A stretch of DNA of 64,000 bases from Rhodobacteraceae bacterium UBA6197 (GCA_002422085.1 DISZ01000015.1:105063-169062); one strand, 5' to 3'; shown: positions 33,978 through 43,030, counted from the stretch's first letter. Program-made: numbers and translations. Notes: a model not told the origin generated them from the sequence alone.

Positions 33978-35675
33978 ATGAAAAACACAGCGTGGGGAAG
34001 TGTCGCAATCGTCTTGGCGGTAATTCTGGGGGCGGGGCCGATCTTGGCTCAGTCCACAGCGGAGACACCAAAAGCCAGCACTCCAGCGACCGCTCTTGCC
34101 TTGGCGGCGCATATGTCGGACCCGGTCAAACGCGCGACCGCCGACCATTCCAAATTCGAGATTCTGAAACAGGATTTCAAATCGGGCCCCGAAGTGACCG
34201 CAGCCTGCCTGTCGTGCCACACCGAGGCGTCCAACCAGGTGATGCACTCGATCCACTGGAAATGGGAATACGAGAACCCCAAGACAACTCAGGTGCTGGG
34301 CAAATCCAAGGTTCTGAATTCATTTTGCGGCAACGTCGCGAGCAATGAAACGCGCTGCACCTCGTGTCACGCGGGCTATGGCTGGACCGATGTGCGCGCG
34401 CCGATGCCCGATCAGCCTGACAGGGTGGACTGTCTGGTCTGCCACGACAAGTCCGGGCAATACACCAAACAAGACAACCTTTCCGGCAATCCGCCGCTGG
34501 AGCCGGTCGCGGCCAAGGCCAAGACAATCACCGGCGCCGATGCCTGGGCGGTGAATCTGGCCAAGGCGGCGCTGTCGGTCGGCCCGCCTCCGGGCCGCGA
34601 GAACTGCGGCTCGTGCCATTTTTACGGTGGTGGCGGCGATAACGTGAAGCATGGCGACCTGTCGTCGGCGCTGATTGATCCGACGCCGCATGTCGATGTG
34701 CATATGTCCAAGGACGGGGCGAATTTCACCTGCGCATCCTGTCACGTCAGTGACAAGCACATCTTCACCGGGTCGCGCCTGAACACCAATGTCACCGACC
34801 CGCACGCCGACCGCAAACCCGGCGAGGCGCGCGATGTGGCCACCTGTTCGTCCTGTCACAGCGATCAGCCGCATTCGAAAGTCTCGGTCGTTGGCCGCAA
34901 ACTGAACGATCACACCGACCGCGTGGCCTGCCAGACCTGCCATATCCCCGATTTCGCCAAGGGCGGCGTCGCCACCAAGACGCTGTGGGACTGGTCCACC
35001 GCGGGCCAGTTGAAAGACGGCAAGCCCTATAGCGAAGAAGACTTCACCCAGTCGAACGGCAAGCAGCTTCACACCTATCTTTCGACCAAGGGCAACTTTG
35101 CCTGGGGTGAAAACGTCGTGCCGCACTATGAATGGTTCGATGGCACGGTGCGCTACACCCTACCGGGCGAGACGATCGACCCAAGCAAGACCGTCACGAT
35201 CAACAGCGTCGAAGGTTCGGCCACCGATCCCAAGTCGCGGATCTTTCCGTTCAAGCTGATGGAAGGGCGTCAGGCCTATGACAGCAAGCTGAACACGCTG
35301 GCCTACAACCACGTCTATGGCCCCGAGACCGACACCGCGCTCTGGACCAACTTCGACTGGAGCAAATCGATCAAGGCCGGGATGGAATATGCGGGCCAGC
35401 CCTATTCGGGCGAGTTCGGATTTGTCGATACCTACATGTATTGGCCGATCACCCATATGGTCGCGCCGTCAAACGAGGCGCTCAAATGCGAAAGCTGCCA
35501 TGCCGTGGACGGTCGCATGGCCAATCTGGCCGGGATCTATCTGCCCGGCTCGGGGCCGGGGATTGGCGGCAAACTGGGACTGGTGCTGTTCTTGATGACG
35601 GCACTGGGTGTCGGCGGGCATGGCATGTTGCGCCTGATCCGCGGTCGTAAACACGGAGGCGCAGATCATGGCTGA
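33978..35675 (+). CDS. Octaheme c-type cytochrome, tetrathionate-reductase (OTR) family, membrane-anchored
   Basis: A 565-residue exported multihaem cytochrome: signal peptide about 1-25 (ending ILAQS), eight CXXCH haem motifs with first Cys at 77, 127, 152, 210, 252, 290, 318 and 504, and a C-terminal hydrophobic helix near 532-550. The sequence fits the OTR family; the Shewanella enzyme reduces tetrathionate, nitrite and hydroxylamine in vitro. ATG at 33978 has GGAG five bases upstream. It overlaps the next gene, a cytochrome b, by 8 bases, so it probably exchanges electrons with the quinone pool through it. The physiological substrate and direction are unknown. Confidence 0.92.
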   Translation: MKNTAWGSVAIVLAVILGAGPILAQSTAETPKASTPATALALAAHMSDPVKRATADHSKFEILKQDFKSGPEVTAACLSCHTEASNQVMHSIHWKWEYENPKTTQVLGKSKVLNSFCGNVASNETRCTSCHAGYGWTDVRAPMPDQPDRVDCLVCHDKSGQYTKQDNLSGNPPLEPVAAKAKTITGADAWAVNLAKAALSVGPPPGRENCGSCHFYGGGGDNVKHGDLSSALIDPTPHVDVHMSKDGANFTCASCHVSDKHIFTGSRLNTNVTDPHADRKPGEARDVATCSSCHSDQPHSKVSVVGRKLNDHTDRVACQTCHIPDFAKGGVATKTLWDWSTAGQLKDGKPYSEEDFTQSNGKQLHTYLSTKGNFAWGENVVPHYEWFDGTVRYTLPGETIDPSKTVTINSVEGSATDPKSRIFPFKLMEGRQAYDSKLNTLAYNHVYGPETDTALWTNFDWSKSIKAGMEYAGQPYSGEFGFVDTYMYWPITHMVAPSNEALKCESCHAVDGRMANLAGIYLPGSGPGIGGKLGLVLFLMTALGVGGHGMLRLIRGRKHGGADHG

Positions 35676-36324
35676 ACGGTTCGTCAAGGTTTATACCCGG
35701 TTCAACCGGATCTGGCACTGGTCGCAGGTGGCGTCGATCTTCCTGCTGCTGTTCACCGGCGCGCGGATGATGGGCATGCATCAGATCGGGCCTTTCGGGC
35801 TTGCCGTCACGGTGCACACCCTGGTGGCGCTGGCGCTTCTGCTGCTCTGGGCTTTTGCCACCTTCTGGCTGTTCACCACCGAAGCCTGGAAGCAATTCAT
35901 TCCCACCCAGAACGGCTTGCGTCAAGTGATCCGATTCTATGTCTGGGGGGTGTTCCGCGGTGAGCCGCACCCCTACCGCAAACAGTATCAGCGTCGTCAC
36001 AACCCGCTGCAATTGCTGTCCTATCTTGCGCTGAAACTGGTGCTGTTCCCGGCGATCTGGATGACGGGCCTTGCCTACCTGACCTACGGATTCTGGGGGC
36101 ATCTCGATACCTCTGCCGTCTGGCTGACGGTGATCGCCAATCTGCACACGATTGCCGCTTTTGCCATCGCGAGCTTCGTGGTGGTGCATGTCTATCTGCT
36201 GACCATCGGGCACGGTTTCCGTGAACATGTCCGACCGATGATCACCGGGTTCGAAAAGGTCGATGTCTCGCCCGAGGCCGAGGCCTATTTTGCCGCCGAA
36301 AAACCCGAGCGCCTGAAGGTCTGA
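35668..36324 (+). CDS. Di-haem cytochrome b561-type membrane subunit
   Basis: A 218-residue protein with four membrane spans and His residues placed as haem b ligands: 'NRIWHWSQ' in helix 1, 'VTVHTLVAL' in helix 2, 'NLHTIAAFAIASFVVVHVYL' in helix 4. It matches the FdnI/HyaC-type cytochrome b family that links periplasmic redox enzymes to quinone. ATG at 35668 lies within the end of the octaheme gene. Together they look like a two-subunit quinone:octaheme cytochrome complex. Confidence 0.9.
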   Translation: MAERFVKVYTRFNRIWHWSQVASIFLLLFTGARMMGMHQIGPFGLAVTVHTLVALALLLLWAFATFWLFTTEAWKQFIPTQNGLRQVIRFYVWGVFRGEPHPYRKQYQRRHNPLQLLSYLALKLVLFPAIWMTGLAYLTYGFWGHLDTSAVWLTVIANLHTIAAFAIASFVVVHVYLLTIGHGFREHVRPMITGFEKVDVSPEAEAYFAAEKPERLKV

Positions 36325-36346
36325 TGGCGCGACGACTTGCAGGTCG

Positions 36347-36422
36347 GAGGCCTCCGGCGGGGATATTTGGCCAAAGGAGAAAGCAATTTCTCGTTGGTTC
36401 ATATACTCCCGCCGGAGGCCTC
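36347..36422. repeat. Intergenic palindromic element, copy 2
   Basis: Perfect 15-base inverted arms (GAGGCCTCCGGCGGG and CCCGCCGGAGGCCTC) enclose a 46-base loop that includes 'ATATTTGGCC' and 'TGGTTCATATACT'. It lies just after the cytochrome b gene and probably terminates transcription there. Confidence 0.85.
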
Positions 36423-36507
36423 TTGGTTTGCAATGGCCGGTGCCTTTACAGGCTGGGCGCCTCCGGATAGCTAGCACCTCTTGGGCTGTGCAACGGGGGC
36501 TTTGGCC

Positions 36508-37770
36508 ATGGGATTGATACGGTGTGGGCTGGATTTCGGCACCTCGAATTCGACCTTGGCCGTGATCGGTTCTGGTCGCGCGCGGCTGATCGCGCTTGAA
36601 GACGGGCAATCGACCCTGCCCAGCGCGGTATTTCTTGACGGCGAGGGAGCCCCGCCGCTGTTCGGGCGCGCGGCGATTGCGGCCTATGTCAGCGGCGAAG
36701 AGGGGCGCCTGATGCGGGGCCTCAAAAGCACGTTGGGAAGCGCGCTCGCCGAAGAAAAGACGCGGGTTGGCAATCGGATGCTGTCGTTTCAAGACATCAT
36801 CGGGCAGTTCTTCGGCCATATGAAAGCGCATCTCATGGCGCAAACCGGGGCAGGGCCGGACGCATTCGCGCTCGTTTTGGGGCGGCCGGTGCATTTTGTC
36901 GACGGTGATGTGGCGGCGGATGTCGCAGCGCAAGAGGTTCTGGCCAAGATCGCCCGCACTCAGGGTTTTGACCAGATCGCCTTTCAGTATGAGCCGATCG
37001 CCGCAGCCTTGCAATATGAACAGGGGATCACCCGGGAAGAACTGGTATTGATCGTCGATATCGGCGGCGGCACCTCGGATTTCTCGATCGTGCGGGTCTC
37101 GCCCGATAGGGCGAACAAGGCAGACCGGCAGGACGATATTCTGGCCAATGACGGGATCCGGGTCGGCGGCACCGACTTTGACCGGTTGCTGAGCCTTGCG
37201 GCGGTGATGCCTCAATTGGGGTTCGGGTCGGAAAAACAGAGTGCCAAGGGCCCGATGCCGCGCCACTACTATACTGATCTGGCGACCTGGCACCGGATCA
37301 ACCAACTTTACAGTGACAAGGCCTTGGCCGATCTGCGCGCGCTGCGCCGGTTGGCGATGCGACCCGACTTGCTGGACCGGATGATCCGGGTGGTTGAAAA
37401 GCGGCATGGCCATTCGCTGGCGATGGCCTCGGAAGCCGCCAAGATCATGCTGACCGAGGCTGATGAGGCGATCCTGCGGATTGCCCCCTTTACCAAGGGG
37501 CCGAATGTGCGTGTGCGGCGGGCGGGGTTTGAACGGGTGGTCGCGGCCCCGGTAGAGCGCATTCGCGGTCTGTTGGCCGATGTACTGCGTCAGGCAGGAT
37601 TGCGGGCAGAAGATATTGGAACGGTCTTCATGACCGGTGGTTCAAGCAGCTTGCCGGTCTTGCGCGCCTCGGTGCAGGCGATCCTGCCGGGGGTGCCGAT
37701 CGCAACGGGCGATCATTTGGGCAGCGTCGGCACAGGTTTGGCGCTGGATGCCCGGCGCAAGTTCGGCTGA
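36508..37770 (+). CDS. Hsp70-like ATPase, YegD type
   Basis: A 420-residue actin/Hsp70-fold ATPase: phosphate-1 'CGLDFGTSNSTLAV' at the N-terminus, phosphate-2 'LIVDIGGGTSDFSIV' near residue 185, and adenosine motif 'VFMTGGSSSLP'. It lacks the DnaK substrate-binding domain and lid, as in E. coli YegD, whose role is unclear. ATG at 36508 is preceded by a weak GGGGGC. It stands alone; a bidirectional terminator follows. Cytoplasmic. Confidence 0.88.
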   Translation: MGLIRCGLDFGTSNSTLAVIGSGRARLIALEDGQSTLPSAVFLDGEGAPPLFGRAAIAAYVSGEEGRLMRGLKSTLGSALAEEKTRVGNRMLSFQDIIGQFFGHMKAHLMAQTGAGPDAFALVLGRPVHFVDGDVAADVAAQEVLAKIARTQGFDQIAFQYEPIAAALQYEQGITREELVLIVDIGGGTSDFSIVRVSPDRANKADRQDDILANDGIRVGGTDFDRLLSLAAVMPQLGFGSEKQSAKGPMPRHYYTDLATWHRINQLYSDKALADLRALRRLAMRPDLLDRMIRVVEKRHGHSLAMASEAAKIMLTEADEAILRIAPFTKGPNVRVRRAGFERVVAAPVERIRGLLADVLRQAGLRAEDIGTVFMTGGSSSLPVLRASVQAILPGVPIATGDHLGSVGTGLALDARRKFG

Positions 37771-37773
37771 CAT

Positions 37774-37803
37774 GAAAAAGCGCCGCGATCGCGGCGCTGT
37801 TTA
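37774..37803. terminator. Bidirectional terminator between YegD-like and DUF882 genes
   Basis: The 20-base perfect palindrome AGCGCCGC-GATC-GCGGCGCT is preceded by AAAAA and followed by TGTTTATT, so it can end transcripts from both convergent genes. Confidence 0.85.
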
Positions 37804-37833
37804 TTCGAGTGGCAAAAGGTCGTTTTCCGGGGC

Positions 37834-38394
37834 TCAGCCGTTCCAGGTGCGAACCTGGCCGCAATCCATATGCACGAAATTCGAGCGCGGGTACCGGCCG
37901 ACACCGCCCGCATGACACGCGGTCGCGGCCTGGTAGATCTGCCCGACCGAGCGCGACTTCAACCGAAGATCGGCCGCCTGACCACGCATGTGAAGCGAGT
38001 TCTTGGCCACGCCGCGCGATCTTGCGCGCAGGGCGGCATTGGTTTGCGGCGAACGGTAGCCCGACAGCATCATGTAGGGCTCATGCACATCCATCAGTCG
38101 GTGCGAGGCGGTGGCAATATCAATCGTGCGCGGGTCGATGGCAATGACCTGATTGGTCCGCCAATCGCGCATGAAGTGATTGATTTCCTTGAGAGCTTCC
38201 TTGATGTACTCGCCCTCGATCCAGTAAACGGTATCAAGGCTTTCGCCGGTTCGTCCGGAATACATGCTGATCCGGCGGATATCGCCCGCTCCCCTGAGAA
38301 TCCCGAAAGCGTTGCTGGAAGTGGGGGCTGCTGCGACGATTGTTGCTGCGAAGGCGCCCAAAAGTCCGCGCCGTGAGAAGGTCGTCATGGTCAT
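37834..38394 (-). CDS. DUF882 / M15-like peptidase (YcbK-type), Tat-exported
   Basis: A 186-residue periplasmic protein. The N-terminus has a twin-arginine signal (SRRGLLGAF at 7-15) with a hydrophobic stretch to about 30. The mature part has the zinc-ligand pattern of D-Ala-D-Ala carboxypeptidase-like M15 enzymes: His and Asp in 'NSLHMRGQAADLR' and His in 'FVHMDCG'. YcbK/MepK-type proteins are murein endopeptidases that cut 3-3 crosslinks. The divergent neighbour is an L,D-transpeptidase, which makes 3-3 crosslinks, so the pairing makes biological sense. Confidence 0.88.
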   Translation of the reverse strand: MTMTTFSRRGLLGAFAATIVAAAPTSSNAFGILRGAGDIRRISMYSGRTGESLDTVYWIEGEYIKEALKEINHFMRDWRTNQVIAIDPRTIDIATASHRLMDVHEPYMMLSGYRSPQTNAALRARSRGVAKNSLHMRGQAADLRLKSRSVGQIYQAATACHAGGVGRYPRSNFVHMDCGQVRTWNG

Positions 38395-38718
38395 CTGAGA
38401 TCGCCTGTCCTGCTCATTCTTGCCGTATTAAACCAACGGCTTAACCGAAACTTTACCGGTAACTTGGCAATGTTATGGCACGGAATGATTCTTGGGCCAA
38501 CCATGCAGTTGTCGCACAAGGGGAAACACTAGGGGTATCGGCGAAATCTTGCTTAAATTGGTGTGACTGTTGCGCCCGGGCATCGCTGCATGTTGCGTCT
38601 GCGCATCTCTGCGCAAACCCGTAGGGGGCCGGGGGCGCTTAAACCCCTTGGGCTATAGACAGTCGCGGGTTTTTCCCGGACGTTTGAAAACCGGGAAAAG
38701 CAGGGCTGCGGAGAAAGT
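38395..38718. other. 324-base divergent intergenic region
   Basis: It holds the promoters for the DUF882 gene and the L,D-transpeptidase. A perfect 10-base palindrome, TTACCGGTAA, lies at 38453-38462. No gene is seen. GGAG precedes the transpeptidase ATG. Confidence 0.6.
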
Positions 38719-40326
38719 ATGTCGGGTATGGTACGGGTAAGGGCTTGGGTGGCATTTTGTGCCATGGCGGTTGCGGTGGTGCTGGCATTGGCGCCGGTAG
38801 GTGCCGGGGCGCAGGTTTCCGGGTTCAAGCAAGCCATCGCCGAAGCGGCGGCGGCGGACCCGGCGCTGGCACAATTCTATGCCGGGCGTGACTACAAGCC
38901 GATCTGGACCACGAAATCCGACGCCGGCCGGCGCAGTGCGTTCTTCAAGGCGCTGGCGGGGGCCGACAACCATGGCTTGCCGGCGAAACGCTATGACGCG
39001 GCGGGGCTGAAGGCACGCTTTGAGACGCTTCAGACCGAACGCGACCGTGGCGCACTGGAAGTGGCGATGTCGGCCGCCTTTCTGAGTTATGCTCAGGATG
39101 TGCAAACCGGCGCGCTGGAGCCCAAACGCGTTGATTCCGGTATCGTGCGCGAAGTTCCGCGGCGTGACCGGCAAAGCCTGCTCACTGCATTTGCCAGTTC
39201 GAACGCGAACGGTTTTCTCAGATCGCTGCCCCCCAAGGCGCCGCAATACGCGCAGTTGATGAAGGCAAAGCTCGATCTGGAAAAAACGTTGGGACGCGGG
39301 GGGTGGGGCGCGCGGGTCGCGGCCAAATCGCTGGGCCCCGGCGATGCCGGCGACGCTGTCATTGCGCTGCGTGACCGATTGTTTGCAATGGGATATTTGA
39401 AACGCTCGGCGGCGGCGAGCTATGATGCGAACTTGCAAAAGGCGGTGCAGCAATTCCAGATCGACAACGGCCTTGCGCCAGACGGAGTCGCCGGAGCTGG
39501 CACTCTGGACGAGATCAACCGCGGCCCTGACGAACGTCTGCAGTCGGTCATCGTGGCGATGGAGCGGATGCGCTGGATGAACGGTGGCGATCTGGGCAAG
39601 CGTCATATCTGGGTCAATCTGCCGGATTTTACCGTGCGGGTGATCGACAACGGCAAGATCACCTTTGAATCGGTCACTGTGGTGGGGCAAAACCAGCCCG
39701 ATCGCCGCAGCCCCGAATTCTCGGACCAGATGGAAATGATGGTGGTGAACCCCAGCTGGAACGTGCCGCGCTCGATCACCGTCAAGGAATACCTGCCGAT
39801 GATGCAGCGCAATGCCAATGCGGCGGGGCATATCAAGGTGATCGACGGCCGGGGCCGGGTCGTGCCGCGCTCGGCGATCGATTTCGCCTCTTATACCGAA
39901 CGGAACTTTCCCTTCGCGATGAAGCAACCGCCTTCGGACGGCAATGCGCTGGGTCTGGTGAAGTTCCTCTTTCCCAACAAATACAATATCTATCTGCACG
40001 ATACCCCCTCCAAGTCCTTGTTCAACAAGGAAACAAGGGCATTTTCGCATGGCTGTATCCGGGTCGGTCAACCGTTTGATCTGGCCTATGTCCTGCTTGC
40101 AAAGCAGGCCAGCGACCCGCAAGCCGAATTCCGGCGTCATCTTCAGTCGGGTCAGGAAAGCACGATTGCGCTGAAAGAACCGGTGCCGGTGCACCTGGTT
40201 TATTTCACCGCCTGGCCGACGCCGAAGGGTCGGATCGAGTATCGCCGCGACGTCTATGGTCGCGACGGACGGATTTTCGATGCCTTGGTAAAGGCCGGGG
40301 TGGTATTGCGGGCGGTGCAGGGATAA
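38719..40326 (+). CDS. L,D-transpeptidase, YcbB/LdtD type
   Basis: A 535-residue periplasmic enzyme: signal peptide about 1-32 (ending GAGAQ), a scaffold with a peptidoglycan-binding motif near 210-260 ('GDAGDAVIALRDRLFAMGYL', 'AVQQFQIDNGLAPDGVAG'), and a YkuD catalytic domain with 'LHDTPSKSLF' and 'SHGCIRV', nucleophile C446. It forms 3-3 crosslinks in murein and may attach proteins. ATG at 38719 follows GGAG by five bases. Its length and order match E. coli YcbB/LdtD. The possible counter-acting endopeptidase is divergent upstream. Confidence 0.93.
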   Translation: MSGMVRVRAWVAFCAMAVAVVLALAPVGAGAQVSGFKQAIAEAAAADPALAQFYAGRDYKPIWTTKSDAGRRSAFFKALAGADNHGLPAKRYDAAGLKARFETLQTERDRGALEVAMSAAFLSYAQDVQTGALEPKRVDSGIVREVPRRDRQSLLTAFASSNANGFLRSLPPKAPQYAQLMKAKLDLEKTLGRGGWGARVAAKSLGPGDAGDAVIALRDRLFAMGYLKRSAAASYDANLQKAVQQFQIDNGLAPDGVAGAGTLDEINRGPDERLQSVIVAMERMRWMNGGDLGKRHIWVNLPDFTVRVIDNGKITFESVTVVGQNQPDRRSPEFSDQMEMMVVNPSWNVPRSITVKEYLPMMQRNANAAGHIKVIDGRGRVVPRSAIDFASYTERNFPFAMKQPPSDGNALGLVKFLFPNKYNIYLHDTPSKSLFNKETRAFSHGCIRVGQPFDLAYVLLAKQASDPQAEFRRHLQSGQESTIALKEPVPVHLVYFTAWPTPKGRIEYRRDVYGRDGRIFDALVKAGVVLRAVQG

Positions 40327-40374
40327 ATCGGTAGGCGGGGCAGCCATCTGCCCAACCGAGTGCCGAGGCCCACC

Positions 40375-41502
40375 ATGTCGCATACGCCCTTCAAGTCGCC
40401 TACGCCGATCACGTCGCATACGATTGAAGACATTGCCAGATCTCTGGGCGCCCGCGCCGAGGGCGACGTGGCGATTGCGGTTGACGGGGCGGCCGAACCG
40501 GCCAGCGCCGGGCCGGCCCAACTGGCGCTGGCGATGGATCCGAAATATGCCGCCGGTCTGGCGCAGGGTGCGGCGCGGGCCGCCGTGCTTTGGGAGGGCG
40601 CCGATTGGCGCGCGTTGGGGTTGCAGGCCGCAATCTTTGTCGCCCGGCCGCGACTGGCGATGGCCGGGCTGAGCCGCGCTTTCGACCCTGGCCCCGATAT
40701 TGCGGCCGGGGTGCATCCCAGTGCGGTGATTGACCCATCCGCACGGATTGGGGCGGCGGCGGCGATCGGTCCCTTTGTGGTGATCGGTCGCGACGTGGTC
40801 ATCGGCACCCGCGCGCGCATCGCAAGCCATGTCAGCATTGCCGAAGGGGCGCGGATCGGGGCGGATGCGCTGATCTTGCAGGGCGCCCGCATCGGGGCGC
40901 GGGTTGAGATCGGTGATCGGTTCATCTGCCATCCCGGCGCCGTGGTCGGGGCCGACGGGTTTTCCTTTGTGACCCCCGAGAAATCCGGCGTCGAGCAGAT
41001 CCGCGAGACGCTGGGCGAGCGCGCGACCCTGGACCCGCAAAGCTGGATCCGGATCCACAGCCTTGGCACAGTTGAAATCGGCGACGATGTCGAACTGGGG
41101 GCCAATGCCACGATCGACCGCGGCACCGTGCGCGCGACCTCGGTCGGGTCGGGCACCAAGATGGATAACCTCGTGCATATCGGCCATAACGTTCAGGTCG
41201 GGCGCGATTGCCTGCTTTGCGGTCAGGTCGGGATTGCCGGTTCCAGCCGGATCGGGGATCGGGTGGTTCTTGCCGGGCAATGCGGTGTTTCGGACAATAT
41301 TTTCGTCGGCGATGACGTGATCGCGGGCGGTGCGACAAAGATTTTCACCAATGCCCCGGCGGGGCGCGTCTTGCTTGGGTCTCCGGCGTTGAAGATGGAG
41401 ACCCATGTCGAGGCCTGGAAAAATATCCGGCGTCTGGGACGATTGTTTACCCAGGTGGCCGAGCTTCGGGAAATTGTTACAAAACTGGGCCAGAAGGGCT
41501 GA
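40375..41502 (+). CDS. lpxD: UDP-3-O-acylglucosamine N-acyltransferase (LpxD family)
   Basis: A 375-residue left-handed beta-helix acyltransferase. The N-terminal uridine-binding domain (about 1-105) is followed by many hexapeptide repeats and the catalytic His in 'NLVHIGHNVQVG'. It adds the N-linked hydroxyacyl chain to lipid A precursor. ATG at 40375 is chosen over one five codons earlier. The usual alphaproteobacterial lpxD sits with bamA, fabZ and lpxA; here it is followed instead by an acyl carrier protein and a ketosynthase. It may be a relocated lpxD or a second, specialised copy. Confidence 0.9.
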   Translation: MSHTPFKSPTPITSHTIEDIARSLGARAEGDVAIAVDGAAEPASAGPAQLALAMDPKYAAGLAQGAARAAVLWEGADWRALGLQAAIFVARPRLAMAGLSRAFDPGPDIAAGVHPSAVIDPSARIGAAAAIGPFVVIGRDVVIGTRARIASHVSIAEGARIGADALILQGARIGARVEIGDRFICHPGAVVGADGFSFVTPEKSGVEQIRETLGERATLDPQSWIRIHSLGTVEIGDDVELGANATIDRGTVRATSVGSGTKMDNLVHIGHNVQVGRDCLLCGQVGIAGSSRIGDRVVLAGQCGVSDNIFVGDDVIAGGATKIFTNAPAGRVLLGSPALKMETHVEAWKNIRRLGRLFTQVAELREIVTKLGQKG

Positions 41503-41514
41503 GCGGAGAAAGAC

Positions 41515-41778
41515 ATGAGCGATAGTGTGAGAGAAAAGATTATTGCGATCATCGCCGAAGAGGCGGTTCTGGACCCCGATCAGGTCAAGCCCGAAATGAC
41601 GCTGGAGGATCTGGGCATTGACAGCCTCGGGCTGGTTGAATCCATTTTCAAGATTGAGGAAGCCTTCGATATTTCCGTGCCGTTCAATGCCAACGAACCC
41701 GCCCAGACCGAGTTTGACATCTCGTCGGTGGCCGCGATCGTCTCGGCTGTCGAGGCGCTTGTGCGCGCCCGGGTGTAG
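41515..41778 (+). CDS. Acyl carrier protein, non-canonical
   Basis: An 87-residue acidic carrier protein. The phosphopantetheine attachment Ser is S37 in 'EDLGIDSLGLVESIF'; the standard AcpP sequence there is DSLDTVE, so this is a divergent, dedicated ACP. Its C-terminal helix region 'SVAAIVSAVEALVRA' is intact. It lies 12 bases after lpxD and nine before the ketosynthase, so it probably serves those two enzymes. Confidence 0.93.
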   Translation: MSDSVREKIIAIIAEEAVLDPDQVKPEMTLEDLGIDSLGLVESIFKIEEAFDISVPFNANEPAQTEFDISSVAAIVSAVEALVRARV

Positions 41779-41787
41779 AGCTTGGCG

Positions 41788-42996
41788 ATGAAACGGGTCG
41801 TCATCACCGGGGCAGGCACGGTGAATGCGCTTGGCCAGGACGTGCCGCAGACGCTGGCGGCGCTGCGCGAGGGCCGCTCGGGCATCGGGCCGCTTGAATT
41901 TCGCGATGCCGAGCGGCTGTCGATTCAGATCGGCGCGCAGGTCAAGGGCTGGCAGCCAGAGGTGCATTTCGATCGGCAGCAGTTGGGCTTTCTGGACCGG
42001 TTCGCGCAATTCGCGCTGGTCGCGGCGCGTCAGGCGGTGGCGCAGTCGGGGCTAGACTTTGCGGGCGGTCTGGGGGATCGGTCGGGCGTCGTGCTGGGCA
42101 CGGCGGGCGGCGGTGTCGGAACCTGGGACGAAAGCTACCGCGCGGTCTATGCCGAGGGCAAGAACCGGGTGCATCCGTTCGTTGTGCCGCGCTTGATGAA
42201 CAACGCCGCCGCTAGCCATGTCAGTATCGAATTCGGGTTGCGTGGCCCGGCGTTTTCGGTGGCGACGGCCTGTTCCAGTTCCAATCACGCGATGGGGCTT
42301 GGCTTTCAGCTGGTGCGTTCGGGGGCGGCCCCTGTGATGCTGGTCGGCGGCTCTGAAGCGATGCTGTGCTTTGGCGGCGTCAAGGCCTGGGAGGGGCTGC
42401 GCGTCATGACGAAAGACGCCTGCCGCCCGTTCAGCGCCAACCGCAATGGCATGGTGCAAGGCGAGGGGGCAGGGGTCTATGTGTTCGAAGACCTCGACCA
42501 TGCCCGCGCGCGCGGTGCCGATATTCTGGCCGAGGTCGCGGGTTTTCACATGAGCTCGGATGCGGGCGATATCGTGATGCCTTCGCTTGACGGGGCGGCG
42601 CGGGCCATCGCGGGGGCGTTGGCCGATGCCGCGCTGACGCCCGAGGCGGTCGGCTATATCAACGCCCACGGCACCGGCACCGCGGCCAATGACAAGACCG
42701 AATGTGCCGCGATCCGGCGGGTGTTCGGCCCGGCGGCGGAACGGGTGATGGTCAGTTCGACCAAGGCCGCGCACGGGCATTGCATCGGCGGCACGGGCGC
42801 GGTCGAGCTGCTGGCCTGCCTGATGGCGCTGAATGAGGGGGTGATTGCGCCCACGCTCAACTACCAAGAGCCGGACCCGGAGTGTGATCTGGATGTGGTT
42901 CCCAACACCGCGCGCACGGCACGGGTGGAGGCGGTTTTGTCGAACGCCTTCGCCTTTGGCGGGATGAACGCGGTGCTGGCGCTGAAAAAGGTCTAG
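41788..42996 (+). CDS. Beta-ketoacyl-ACP synthase, FabF-like
   Basis: A 402-residue thiolase-fold condensing enzyme with an intact Cys-His-His triad: C162 in 'ATACSSSNHA', H294 in 'INAHGTGTAAND', H331 in 'AAHGHCIGGTGAVE'. ATG at 41788 is chosen over a TTG two codons earlier. The sequence differs from housekeeping FabF at 'SSNHAMG' and elsewhere. With the adjacent ACP and LpxD it could elongate or tailor a special fatty acid for lipid A. A strong terminator follows. Confidence 0.92.
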   Translation: MKRVVITGAGTVNALGQDVPQTLAALREGRSGIGPLEFRDAERLSIQIGAQVKGWQPEVHFDRQQLGFLDRFAQFALVAARQAVAQSGLDFAGGLGDRSGVVLGTAGGGVGTWDESYRAVYAEGKNRVHPFVVPRLMNNAAASHVSIEFGLRGPAFSVATACSSSNHAMGLGFQLVRSGAAPVMLVGGSEAMLCFGGVKAWEGLRVMTKDACRPFSANRNGMVQGEGAGVYVFEDLDHARARGADILAEVAGFHMSSDAGDIVMPSLDGAARAIAGALADAALTPEAVGYINAHGTGTAANDKTECAAIRRVFGPAAERVMVSSTKAAHGHCIGGTGAVELLACLMALNEGVIAPTLNYQEPDPECDLDVVPNTARTARVEAVLSNAFAFGGMNAVLALKKV

Positions 42997-43004
42997 GCCA
43001 TGCA

Positions 43005-43030
43005 AAACGCCGCCCGGCGGGGCGGCGTTT
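43005..43030. terminator. Bidirectional terminator between ketosynthase and IalB genes
   Basis: AAACGCCGCCC and GGGCGGCGTTT form a perfect 11-bp stem with a 4-base loop; the T-rich ends serve both convergent genes. Confidence 0.88.

Noticed and set aside
38653..42009. A 1118-codon open frame on the minus strand
   Set aside because: It runs antisense through the L,D-transpeptidase, lpxD, ACP and ketosynthase genes, which have intact motifs; the open frame is a by-product of high GC.
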